A stretch of 12,662 nt of DNA from Neisseriales bacterium (lineage in GTDB: Bacteria; Pseudomonadota; Gammaproteobacteria; Burkholderiales; UBA11063), in the NCBI GenBank assembly GCA_008017145.1, contig SSGY01000130.1, positions 1 through 12,662 of the forward strand, in the 5' to 3' direction. Position 1 is the stretch's first letter; every line of letters starts with the position of its first letter. The position numbers and the translations under genes are program-made. This document shows positions 1-6,393 of the stretch, one piece after another. Under the pieces are notes generated by a model that was not told the DNA's origin, did no database searches, and saw nothing but the letters and a program-made list of their open reading frames with translations.

Positions 1-1086
1 AACTGTAGTTTTACTTGACTGCAAGTCATATTGCTGTACACTATCCCAAATCGTGTCGGTAGAGCTGCTTGGTGCAACAAACATCACTGGTGGACGACTT
101 TCAATTGCAAAATAATCCTTCACTTCTTTATTGGTGTCTGTCGTGTATTGATCTATACCAACAGGTCCATAGCTACCCTCTGGAATTGATTCCTGATCAT
201 ATAGCGGATCTAATTCAACTATGTTTTGCTGCGCAGGAATTGAAACATTCACTGAGCCATTAATATGAACACCTTGGTTATAAATAGTTTGTACTGTTGT
301 TGGTGCATCAAAGACAAATAAATGATTGCCTGCTGCATTTAGTTTCATTGCTAACTCACCGAAAAAGGCTAATTCAACGTCACTGGAAACCTGACTTAGA
401 GCTTTTTCATTATCAATTGCGACTCCGATGGTATTATGATCCTGATTAATAATGTCTGCAATATTATCCGCAATTTGCATTACCGTGCTAATACTATTTG
501 GAGCTAAAGCGCTATTCAAATCATCGCTATATTCAAATAGCGGCACTACGTTTAAACCTAAGCTTTTATAATAAGAAGTTGCATCATTACCATTGACACA
601 TGGACCTAAGGGAGTAGTTACTCCATTATCTTTAAAGAATGATTGTTTAATCTGTGGTTGTGCCATGTAGTCAATGACACTGTTAGCTGGTGAATTGCAA
701 TTGTTTGTATTATTTGATAATGGATTAACGATATTCGAATTACTTCCATCTGGTGTAATATAACCGATTGCAGGAAAAACATATTTTAATTTAGCATTAG
801 GGTAGTTTTGCATATCTATTTTTAGGGATGGTGCCTGATTTTGTGAACCATAATATACATCGGTAGCTACACTATAGTTAATTATTCCATTTCCTGGCGC
901 TAAGGCTGCGGCAGAGGTTGCTTGAGCATTACCTGCTGCGCGTGTTGCCAAAGATGATTGTGCTACAGATGTGTTAGTGTTACTGCTTGTTACTTGATTG
1001 CTGGCTGCTTGGCTACTTCCGCTATTACAGGCAGTTAATCCTAAAGAGGCAGTTAAGAATAACGATAAATAAGCTGAGTTACGCAT
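1..1086 (-). CDS. Surface-type lipoprotein of unknown function, C-terminus cut by window edge
   Basis: The minus strand is open from an ATG at 1086 through base 1, giving 362 residues with no stop, so the C-terminus is missing. The N-terminus is a short lipoprotein signal: hydrophobic residues 6-19 lead to the lipobox L17-T18-A19-C20. Asn at +2 fits outer-membrane rather than inner-membrane retention (the Asp rule, established mainly in enterics). Residues 21-66 are a Ser/Thr/Asn/Gln/Ala-rich linker. The remainder is mixed alpha/beta, with hydrophobic strands at about 100-110, 177-185, 218-225, 254-260 and 288-293. One of these reads GVAIDNE (221-227). The strand spacing and the acidic residues at strand ends suggest a TIM-barrel glycosidase-like fold, but this is inference. 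Cysteines 130 and 163 could pair after export. AGGA lies 8 bases before the ATG. I do not recognise the family. The reading frame and lipobox are secure; the function is not. Confidence 0.88.
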   Translation of the reverse strand, partial: MRNSAYLSLFLTASLGLTACNSGSSQAASNQVTSSNTNTSVAQSSLATRAAGNAQATSAAALAPGNGIINYSVATDVYYGSQNQAPSLKIDMQNYPNAKLKYVFPAIGYITPDGSNSNIVNPLSNNTNNCNSPANSVIDYMAQPQIKQSFFKDNGVTTPLGPCVNGNDATSYYKSLGLNVVPLFEYSDDLNSALAPNSISTVMQIADNIADIINQDHNTIGVAIDNEKALSQVSSDVELAFFGELAMKLNAAGNHLFVFDAPTTVQTIYNQGVHINGSVNVSIPAQQNIVELDPLYDQESIPEGSYGPVGIDQYTTDTNKEVKDYFAIESRPPVMFVAPSSSTDTIWDSVQQYDLQSSKTTV

Positions 1087-1132
1087 GGATAAATTCCTAA
1101 AGTTTTTACAGAGCGAATTGTAAAACTTATCC
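1087..1132 (-). promoter_or_regulatory. Hairpin in lipoprotein leader enclosing its ribosome binding site
   Basis: Read on the minus strand, the last 46 bases before the lipoprotein ATG fold on themselves. The arm at 1119-1128 pairs with 1100-1110 (10 pairs, one bulged base, 8-base loop). Outside that, 1129-1132 pairs with 1087-1090 directly next to the start codon. The Shine-Dalgarno AGGA (1095-1098 on the plus strand) falls in the 9-base bulge between the two stems. This could tune translation by temperature or by a bound factor. The pairing is visible in the sequence; the regulatory role is inferred. Confidence 0.45.
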
Positions 1133-1164
1133 AAAACTATTACTACCGCGTTTTTGCATGGGTA

Positions 1165-1192
1165 TTTATATTTAACTAGCGAAGTTATTTAA
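1165..1192 (-). promoter_or_regulatory. Tentative promoter for the lipoprotein gene
   Basis: On the minus strand TTAAAT (1187-1192) is followed after 16 bases by TATAAA (1165-1170). The -10 is good and the -35 matches only about three of six consensus bases. A start near 1158 would leave a leader of about 70 bases that contains the whole hairpin at 1087-1132. AT-rich DNA produces such matches easily, so this is only a candidate. Confidence 0.22.
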
Positions 1193-1283
1193 TGATTATT
1201 CTATGCGTAAGCGTTGAGTTATTATTTCATATGTTGTAACTTAATTTTCAAGCTCGGAGTGTAGAGTTGCCGTAAATAATTAG

Positions 1284-1323
1284 TTGAGTAAACTAATGTT
1301 GTATATGCTATAATTTGGCATAT
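1284..1323 (+). promoter_or_regulatory. Extended -10 promoter with overlapping inverted repeat
   Basis: A perfect TATAAT at 1309-1314 is preceded by TGC, giving an extended -10 (TGNTATAAT). TTGAGT at 1284-1289 could be the -35, though the 19-base spacer is long; an extended -10 tolerates this. Six-base arms ATATGC (1303-1308) and GCATAT (1318-1323) flank the -10 symmetrically and could form an operator. The start would fall near 1321, leaving a leader under 25 bases before the first microprotein. It is the only clear promoter seen for the six-gene run to 4208. Confidence 0.6.
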
Positions 1324-1340
1324 TTTGTGAAGGTTAAATG

Positions 1341-1463
1341 ATGGATGAGTTAATAAAATGGCTAATGCACAATTTAAGCGGTTCACAATCGAAGTTCTCT
1401 AAGTTGGTGCAGAATTGGTTATGGATTCTGTTAGGCTTAGTGGTATTTATTGTCATTGTTTAA
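1341..1463 (+). CDS. Tail-anchored membrane microprotein (about 40 aa)
   Basis: This is a short frame of 40 residues from the second of two adjacent ATGs (1338 and 1341). GAAGG at 1329-1333 lies 7 bases from 1341 but only 4 from 1338, so I prefer 1341. The N-terminal half is polar and amphipathic (K6, H10, S13-K21). Residues 22-40 are hydrophobic with Trp at 26 and 28, and the protein ends at the end of that hydrophobic run, as in C-tail-anchored proteins. A strong promoter and a ribosome binding site immediately upstream, plus a second gene of the same architecture 15 bases downstream, argue that it is real. I recognise no family. A function is not deducible; a small subunit or modulator of an envelope complex is one possibility. 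Confidence 0.6.
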   Translation: MDELIKWLMHNLSGSQSKFSKLVQNWLWILLGLVVFIVIV

Positions 1464-1478
1464 TTATTGGAGCTTAAT

Positions 1479-1649
1479 ATGAGCGATTTAAATTTACAAC
1501 CAGAAACTAATGAAACTCCGGCCAAGAAAAAATGCTGTGGTAAAATTAAAGGTTTTTTTACTAAAGAAGCAAAAGAAGGTCAACGTGTGTTGAACTGGAA
1601 ATTTGGGGTTTTAGTTGCCGTAGTAATACTTGTTGTTTGGATTATCTAA
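1479..1649 (+). CDS. Tail-anchored membrane microprotein with Lys-Cys-Cys motif (56 aa)
   Basis: The ATG at 1479 has GGAG (1469-1472) six bases upstream. An in-frame TTG at 1467 would overlap that site and is rejected as the start. The 56 residues split into an acidic and polar N-terminus (1-14), a basic segment KKKCCGKIK (16-24), an amphipathic stretch to about 38, and a hydrophobic C-terminal segment 41-56 ending at the stop codon. As in the preceding gene, the membrane segment starts just after V-x-N-W (VLNW 37-40 here, VQNW there), so the two may be diverged duplicates. The cytoplasm-facing Cys pair could bind metal or be a modification site; nothing else supports either. It sits 15 bases after the first microprotein and 69 before the next gene, so is probably co-transcribed. 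Family not recognised. Confidence 0.72.
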   Translation: MSDLNLQPETNETPAKKKCCGKIKGFFTKEAKEGQRVLNWKFGVLVAVVILVVWII

Positions 1650-1675
1650 TCTCGTAGCAATATGGTAAACTAGTA

Positions 1676-1701
1676 TGGGGAGCTTAGCAATAAGCTCCTT
1701 A
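1676..1701 (+). terminator. Intercistronic stem-loop, possible weak terminator or mRNA processing hairpin
   Basis: GGAGCTTA (1679-1686) and TAAGCTCC (1691-1698) form a perfect 8-base-pair stem closed by a GCAA tetraloop. Two G-U pairs and one U-A pair can extend it to 11. The downstream sequence is TTAATTTATTT, not a clean T run, so termination would be partial at best. GNRA loops are unusually stable, so the hairpin may protect or separate the microprotein part of the transcript from the longer downstream part. The ribosome binding site GGGG at 1710-1713 lies outside the stem. Confidence 0.5.
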
Positions 1702-1718
1702 ATTTATTTGGGGCGATA

Positions 1719-2462
1719 ATGAAATTTCTTTTATGGCTGTATTTAGCTAATATTTCTAACCGAATTCGCTGGGTCGGTTCAACTGTTTTCCGCTTTGGTT
1801 TGTTAAGTCTGGCAATTGAATATTTGCTCCTATCTCCACATCTTCGACCAGTGTATTTCGAGCATGTTATGCATTTTGTCCACCTTACGTGGTTGGTATT
1901 GATTGTGGCGTGGCTGGCAATTTTATTCCCAAGTGAAAGATTTGTCTTGAATGTTATGGCGATTGCTCGCCGAGATAGGTTTTTGCGTGATAGTTTAGTT
2001 GCTAGAATTTTACGTTTGGTAAAATATATTGTTAAGCATGATTTACTTAAACTTAAGTATACCAAAAGTTTATACCAGAGAATTGTTACTCCAAAACGCA
2101 TAAAATTACTTTATATTGGGCTGTATATTTATGATCTATATAAAGGCTATCAGCGTGTACTGGGTGACATGGTCTATTTGATTGCAGCATATTTTAGTTT
2201 TGTCTGTGCGTCATGGATCTATGTGTATTTAACCGGTGCACAACTCTATTACTATTCTACAATTGACAGTAGTTTTGACTGGGGGCTGGCGATTGTTGGT
2301 TTTCTAATGTTTAAAGTATTGTTTTTGCCTGATTTTGGTACAATCAAAGATGCCATAATTCGAATAGTGATTAAAGCTATATTGCATAAAACAGGTATGG
2401 TTAAATTAGGATATAACTTAGAAGATAAACTAAACAAATATGAGAAAAATGTGAAAGGATAA
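1719..2462 (+). CDS. Basic four-helix membrane protein of unknown function (247 aa)
   Basis: ATG at 1719 follows GGGG at 1710-1713. The 247-residue product has four likely membrane segments, at about 21-39, 50-70, 151-172 and 188-204, arranged as two hairpins. They are separated by a strongly basic region (about 72-147, rich in Lys and Arg) that would face the cytoplasm by the positive-inside rule. An amphipathic, aromatic-rich N-terminus (1-20) and a basic C-terminus with a charged helix (233-246) complete it. I see no enzyme motif, nucleotide-binding motif or transporter signature. The basic loop could contact acidic lipid or nucleic acid, which is inference from charge alone. Its stop codon follows AAAGGAT, which serves as the ribosome binding site of the next gene, so the pair is translationally linked. 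Family not recognised; coding status is well supported by length, start signal and packing. Confidence 0.85.
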   Translation: MKFLLWLYLANISNRIRWVGSTVFRFGLLSLAIEYLLLSPHLRPVYFEHVMHFVHLTWLVLIVAWLAILFPSERFVLNVMAIARRDRFLRDSLVARILRLVKYIVKHDLLKLKYTKSLYQRIVTPKRIKLLYIGLYIYDLYKGYQRVLGDMVYLIAAYFSFVCASWIYVYLTGAQLYYYSTIDSSFDWGLAIVGFLMFKVLFLPDFGTIKDAIIRIVIKAILHKTGMVKLGYNLEDKLNKYEKNVKG

Positions 2463-2467
2463 AGTAA

Positions 2468-2659
2468 ATGTCTAAACTACTGTGTTTCTTTTTAGTTGCA
2501 ACTGGATTTAGTTTAATCTTGCATTTTATCCTCGGTGGTGATAGCAGTCTTAGTTATCAGAATATTCAAATCAAATTTACTCTTGTCGACGTAATAATTG
2601 CAGGTTTAATGCTGAGTAATTTACTGGTGCTGGCGCTGCTGCTTCGTAAGAAGTCTTGA
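2468..2659 (+). CDS. Small two-helix membrane protein (63 aa)
   Basis: ATG at 2468 is five bases after the stop of the four-helix protein, and its ribosome binding site AAAGGA overlaps the end of that gene. Residues 4-23 form a hydrophobic segment. A polar loop (24-37, GGDSS then QNIQIK) follows, then a second hydrophobic segment (39-59) ending in RKKS. A cytoplasmic Arg-Lys-Lys tail would place both ends inside with a short periplasmic loop. No family is recognised. The tight coupling suggests it works with the four-helix protein, perhaps as a partner subunit; this is inferred from position only. The racemase gene begins 17 bases downstream, so D-alanine synthesis and these membrane proteins probably share one transcript. 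Confidence 0.75.
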   Translation: MSKLLCFFLVATGFSLILHFILGGDSSLSYQNIQIKFTLVDVIIAGLMLSNLLVLALLLRKKS

Positions 2660-2676
2660 TTTTTAAGAGATTATTT

Positions 2677-3786
2677 GTGCATCCCACTCAAATTTTAATA
2701 AATTCCCAGCAGTTGATTGGTAATTTAAATGCAATCAAGCAACATGTCGGAGCTAAGGTTAAGCTCTGCTTACCTGTGAAAGCAAATGCATACGGTCATG
2801 GTTTATCGGGAATTTCCAAATTAGTCGAGCTGTATGTCGATTATCTGGCTGTGTCATGTCTTGACGAAGGCAGTTTGCTGCGTAATATTGGGATAAAGAA
2901 GCCAATTTTAGTTTTTGGTGCTTTTGATGAAGAGCAAATTGCCGGACTAATCAACCATGATCTTGAGGTCACTATTTCATCGCAATATAAAGCACAACTT
3001 TTGATCAAATTTTGTGAAATGCATCGAGTAATATGCAAAGTGCATATCAAAATTGATAGTGGAATGAATCGTGTTGGGGTGCGAAGTAGTAGTGCTGCGG
3101 CGTTAATCTATTATGTGCTTGCACATCCATGCTTGGATTTGTGTGGTGTTTATTCTCATTTGGCGGCTAGTGATGAAGTTGATAATCAGCTGACTCTGGT
3201 GCAAATTGAACAGTTTAGAGTTCTTGCTCAATATGTTAAAGAACAGAAGCCTGATGTTATTTGTCATTTGGCAAACTCAGGTGGCGTGGCGTACTTTGCA
3301 GAGAGTCATTTTGATATGGTGCGTCCGGGTTTACTTAGTTATGGTTATTTTCCTGCTCATCCGATTAATACATTACCTTTATCATCAATTCAACCTTGCT
3401 TCAGTCTGATTACTCGGGTTAGCTATTTTAAAGTAGTGTATGCTAACTCTGGAATTAGTTACAACCATCGCTATAAAACAACTTGTGATACCCGTGTAGT
3501 AACTTTGCCAATTGGTTATGGTGATGGTTATCGTCGTGGTCTATCAAACTTGGGGGAAGTAATTATTCGTGGGCATAAATATATCATTTCTGGTACGATT
3601 TGCATGGATATGTTGATGGTAGATATTGGCGCGAATGGCGAAGCATACGTAGGCGATGAGGTTGTTTTGATCGGTAGCTCTGGAGAATTAGAAATTACGC
3701 TTGCTTCAATGGCAGAAAAATTAAACACCATAGTTTATGAGGTGTTGGTTGGATTTAATGAACGAATCCCACGGGTTTATTATTGA
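2677..3786 (+). CDS. alr: Alanine racemase
   Basis: PLP-dependent interconversion of L- and D-alanine in the cytoplasm, which supplies D-Ala for peptidoglycan. The family hallmark is clear: PVKANAYGHG with the PLP lysine at K35, followed by MNRVG (R132), HLANSGG (198-204), VRPGLLSYG (215-223), ISYN with the second catalytic base Y262, IGYGDGY (279-285) and CMDMLMVDIG (309-318). The PLP-barrel and C-terminal beta domain are both complete at 369 residues (E. coli Alr is about 359). I choose the GTG at 2677. The N-terminus MHPTQILINSQQL then lines up with E. coli Alr without gaps, and AAGAGA lies 6 bases upstream. A TTG at 2656, overlapping the previous stop as TTGA, would add seven residues and has a purine run only 2 bases away. 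Tyr262 is followed by Asn where Gly is common; this is probably harmless. Confidence 0.96.
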   Translation: MHPTQILINSQQLIGNLNAIKQHVGAKVKLCLPVKANAYGHGLSGISKLVELYVDYLAVSCLDEGSLLRNIGIKKPILVFGAFDEEQIAGLINHDLEVTISSQYKAQLLIKFCEMHRVICKVHIKIDSGMNRVGVRSSSAAALIYYVLAHPCLDLCGVYSHLAASDEVDNQLTLVQIEQFRVLAQYVKEQKPDVICHLANSGGVAYFAESHFDMVRPGLLSYGYFPAHPINTLPLSSIQPCFSLITRVSYFKVVYANSGISYNHRYKTTCDTRVVTLPIGYGDGYRRGLSNLGEVIIRGHKYIISGTICMDMLMVDIGANGEAYVGDEVVLIGSSGELEITLASMAEKLNTIVYEVLVGFNERIPRVYY

Positions 3787-3815
3787 AAGCTAGGTTTTAG
3801 ATGAAGGGCATATCA

Positions 3816-4208
3816 ATGTATCAACAAAATTATCAGTTATCAATTCGCGATATTAATTACGCTAACCATATGGATCATCTTGCGTTATTGAATTATTTAC
3901 ATGAAACACGAGTGCGCTTTTTACGTGAGCATGGCTATAGCGAGCTGGATGTTGATGGTAAAGGCAGTGGTTTAGTGGTTGCTGATTTGCAATGCAGCTA
4001 TCGTCGTGAATGTTTTTATGGCGACATAATTCGAGTTGAGCTAACGTTAAAAGTGTTTAGTCCAACGCGCTTAATTATGCTTTATTCCATTTATAAAGAT
4101 GGTGATACATTGGTCGCTAACGCGGAGATTCGGGTGGCTTTTCTTAGTGCCGCGCGTAAAATTATTGCGATTCCAGATTACTTGGTAAGCTTAGCTGCTA
4201 ACGTCTGA
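3816..4208 (+). CDS. Hotdog-fold acyl-CoA thioesterase (4HBT/YbgC-like)
   Basis: A single hotdog domain of 130 residues. The N-terminal motif RDINYANHMDHLALLNYLHE (11-30) aligns position for position with the family pattern D-x-D-A-M-G-H-V-N-N followed by a helix ending in E-x-R. TRVRFLREHGYSELD (31-45), the strand SYRRECFYGDIIRVEL (61-76) and ANAEIRVAFL (101-110) are typical of acyl-CoA thioesterases. The position usually holding the catalytic Asp is Asn14, while the Asp two residues before it (D12) is kept; I recall subfamily members with DINYGGH, so this looks like a subfamily trait. ATG 3816 is chosen because AAGGG (3804-3808) sits 7 bases upstream. An ATG at 3801 would add five residues and has a weaker AGG. 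The gene lies 29 bases after alr and probably ends that operon. Substrate unknown. Confidence 0.85.
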   Translation: MYQQNYQLSIRDINYANHMDHLALLNYLHETRVRFLREHGYSELDVDGKGSGLVVADLQCSYRRECFYGDIIRVELTLKVFSPTRLIMLYSIYKDGDTLVANAEIRVAFLSAARKIIAIPDYLVSLAANV

Positions 4209-4285
4209 GATGCTAATTCTTTCGGTAAGCTTTAACCTTAGATTTTATCAGGGTACTAATTAGCCAATTTGAAAATAGCAAAATA

Positions 4286-4294
4286 TGCTAAAAT
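4286..4294 (+). promoter_or_regulatory. Extended -10 promoter for transketolase
   Basis: TGCTAAAAT (4286-4294) is an extended -10 with one mismatch to TATAAT, embedded in the same ATGCTA context as the promoter at 1306. No good -35 lies 16-18 bases upstream; TTGAAA at 4269-4274 is a good hexamer but only 14 bases away. The start would be near 4301, giving a leader of about 36 bases. The rest of the 128-base gap (4209-4336) shows only a loose inverted repeat GCTAATT/AATTAGC (4212-4218 and 4258-4264) and no convincing terminator. Confidence 0.45.
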
Positions 4295-4336
4295 CGCTAG
4301 CAATAAAAGTTTTTAATCAAAAGAAGGGTGCATGGT

Positions 4337-6328
4337 ATGGCCAATTATAGTTTAATGGCTAACGCGGTTCGAATGTTGGCAGTTGATAGTGTTGAAAAAT
4401 CTAAGTCTGGACATCCGGGGGCTCCGATGGGAATGGCTGAAATGGGTACGGTTTTATGGCGGGATCAAATGCGCCATAATCCACTTAACCCAAACTGGTT
4501 GAATCGGGATCGTTTTGTCTTGAGCAATGGTCATGCCTCAATGTTACAGTATGCGCTGTTACATCTAACTGGTTATGATTTAGGTATTGATGATTTAAAG
4601 AATTTCAGACAGTTTCATTCACGTACCCCAGGACATCCTGAATATGGTTATACTAAAGGTGTGGAAACTACTACTGGTCCGTTAGGGCAGGGAATTACTA
4701 ATGCTGTTGGTATGGCTTTAGCTGAGAAGCTTCTTGCTGAAGAGTTTAACCGTGACGGTTATCCAATTGTTGATCATCATACTTATGTTTTTGCTGGCGA
4801 TGGTTGCCTAATGGAAGGTATTTCGCATGAAGCATGTGCTTTAGCTGGGACGTGGGGCTTGGGTAAACTGATTGTGTTTTATGATGATAATGGTATTTCG
4901 ATTGATGGTGAAGTTGAAGGCTGGTTTAATGAAGATGTTAGACGCCGGTTCGAAAGCTATAATTGGCACGTTATTTCACCTGTGGATGGTGATAGTGTTG
5001 ATCAGTTGACTAAAGCAATCAAAAAAGCTAAAGTAGTTCATAATAAGCCAACGCTGATTATCTGTCGAACCATAATTGGTAAAGGTTCACCAAATAAAGC
5101 AGGTAAAGAAGAATGCCATGGTGCGCCACTTGGTGCAGCAGAGGCTGAATTGGTGCGTAAAGAGTTGAAATGGCCTTATGCTCCATTTGAGATTCCGGCT
5201 GAAGTTTATGCTGATTTTGATTGTAAAGCAACTGGTATGAGGGCAGAAAATAATTGGAATCAGTTGTTTATGGAGTACCAATCACGTCACCCGGATTTAG
5301 CAACTGAACTATTGCGTCGCTATGAACATGAATTGCCTGCCAATTGGGCGCAAATTGTTGAAAATGGATTACACCTAGCTAATCAAAAACAGGAAACCAT
5401 CGCTAGTCGTAAGGCTTCGCAAAACTCGATAGAATATTTTGCTGAGTTTTTACCTGAGTTTATTGGTGGTTCTGCAGATTTAACTGGCTCAAATTTAACC
5501 AAATGGAGTAAGGCAATTAGCTTGAATGAACATAACCATTTTACGGGTAACTATATTTCTTATGGTGTTCGTGAGTTTGGTATGTCAGCGATTATGAGTG
5601 GTATGTATTTACATGGCGGTCTTCGTCCATTTGGTGGTACTTTCTTGATGTTCTCAGAATATGCACGCAATGCACTACGTATGGCAAGCTTGATGAAAAT
5701 TGCACCAATTTTTGTCTATACTCATGATTCAATTGGTTTGGGTGAAGATGGTCCTACTCATCAGCCAGTTGAGCAATTAGCTTCATTACGCGTTATTCCA
5801 AATATGGATGTATGGCGTCCATGCGATACGGTTGAAACAATGGCAGCATGGGGTAGTGCAATTAGCAATACCAAGACTCCAAGTTCACTGGTATTTTCAC
5901 GTCAAAATCTTAAATTTATGCCACGTGATCATGCTCAACTTATGGATATCGCTCGCGGTGGATACGTCTTGCAAGAAGGTGGCGCGACGCCTGATTATGC
6001 GATTATTGCCACTGGTTCTGAAGTTGAATTAGCAACTAATGTTGCCGATAAATTAAGAGCTCAAGGTAAAAAAGTTCGTGTGATTTCAATGCCGTCAACT
6101 AATGTTTTTGATCGTCAAGACGCAGCATACCGTAAGCAGGTTTTATCTGGTGCTAAAAAAATGGTTGCAATTGAGGCTGGTGTTGCTGATACTTGGTACA
6201 AATATGTGGGAACTGATGGAGTGATCATTGCCATGAATAGTTTTGGTGAATCGGCTCCGGCAGGTGAATTATTTGCTCATTTTGGCTTTACCGTTGATGC
6301 AATTTTGGCAAAGTTGGTAGCAGAATAA
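4337..6328 (+). CDS. tkt: Transketolase
   Basis: Thiamine diphosphate enzyme that moves two-carbon units between ketoses and aldoses in the non-oxidative pentose phosphate pathway (cytoplasm, homodimer). The 663 residues equal E. coli TktA and the active-site residues fall at nearly the same numbers: H26 (SGHPGAPMG), H66 (SNGHAS), H100 (PGHPE), G114-G118 (GPLGQG), the diphosphate and metal motif GDG (154-156) through N185, H261 (CHGAPLG), catalytic E413 (REFGM), H475 in [12 protein letters not shown], and the C-terminal GESAPAGEL (637-645). Three domains (PP, Pyr, C-terminal) are complete. I choose ATG 4337, with AGAAGGG (4322-4328) eight bases upstream. A GTG at 4328 would use part of that site and would lengthen the protein beyond the E. 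coli start. It has its own promoter and is followed 65 bases later by gap. Confidence 0.98.
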   Translation: MANYSLMANAVRMLAVDSVEKSKSGHPGAPMGMAEMGTVLWRDQMRHNPLNPNWLNRDRFVLSNGHASMLQYALLHLTGYDLGIDDLKNFRQFHSRTPGHPEYGYTKGVETTTGPLGQGITNAVGMALAEKLLAEEFNRDGYPIVDHHTYVFAGDGCLMEGISHEACALAGTWGLGKLIVFYDDNGISIDGEVEGWFNEDVRRRFESYNWHVISPVDGDSVDQLTKAIKKAKVVHNKPTLIICRTIIGKGSPNKAGKEECHGAPLGAAEAELVRKELKWPYAPFEIPAEVYADFDCKATGMRAENNWNQLFMEYQSRHPDLATELLRRYEHELPANWAQIVENGLHLANQKQETIASRKASQNSIEYFAEFLPEFIGGSADLTGSNLTKWSKAISLNEHNHFTGNYISYGVREFGMSAIMSGMYLHGGLRPFGGTFLMFSEYARNALRMASLMKIAPIFVYTHDSIGLGEDGPTHQPVEQLASLRVIPNMDVWRPCDTVETMAAWGSAISNTKTPSSLVFSRQNLKFMPRDHAQLMDIARGGYVLQEGGATPDYAIIATGSEVELATNVADKLRAQGKKVRVISMPSTNVFDRQDAAYRKQVLSGAKKMVAIEAGVADTWYKYVGTDGVIIAMNSFGESAPAGELFAHFGFTVDAILAKLVAE

Positions 6329-6330
6329 CC

Positions 6331-6359
6331 TTGATTTATTAGGGTTTAAAGAGTATAAT
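6331..6359 (+). promoter_or_regulatory. Sigma70-type promoter of gap
   Basis: TTGATT (6331-6336), a 17-base spacer and a perfect TATAAT (6354-6359) make the best canonical promoter in the window. It lies directly after the tkt stop codon. A start near 6366 leaves a leader of about 28 bases with AAGGA (6382-6386) seven bases before the gap ATG. No terminator hairpin separates tkt from gap, so read-through from tkt may add to gap transcription. Confidence 0.75.
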
Positions 6360-6393
6360 ACTTGGTGAAAAATAACTTTATAAGGAATAAATT

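Noticed and set aside
69..263. A 64-codon plus-strand frame near the left edge
   Set aside because: It lies antisense to the lipoprotein gene, which has a lipobox, a ribosome binding site and 362 open codons.
1203..1300. Search for a small RNA or extra gene in the rest of the divergent gap
   Set aside because: No frame with a ribosome binding site and no strong hairpin was seen; only short AT-rich repeats.
1670..2101. A 143-codon minus-strand frame opposite the four-helix membrane protein
   Set aside because: It overlaps a better supported plus-strand gene, has a basic, low-information translation with no domain, and lacks a clear start signal.
4209..4265. Loose inverted repeat GCTAATT/AATTAGC after the thioesterase gene as a terminator
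   Set aside because: The arms are 39 bases apart, AT-rich and not followed by a T run; chance is the simpler explanation.
4328..4336. GTG start for transketolase
   Set aside because: It would use a base of the Shine-Dalgarno itself; ATG 4337 has correct spacing and gives exactly the 663 residues of E. coli TktA.
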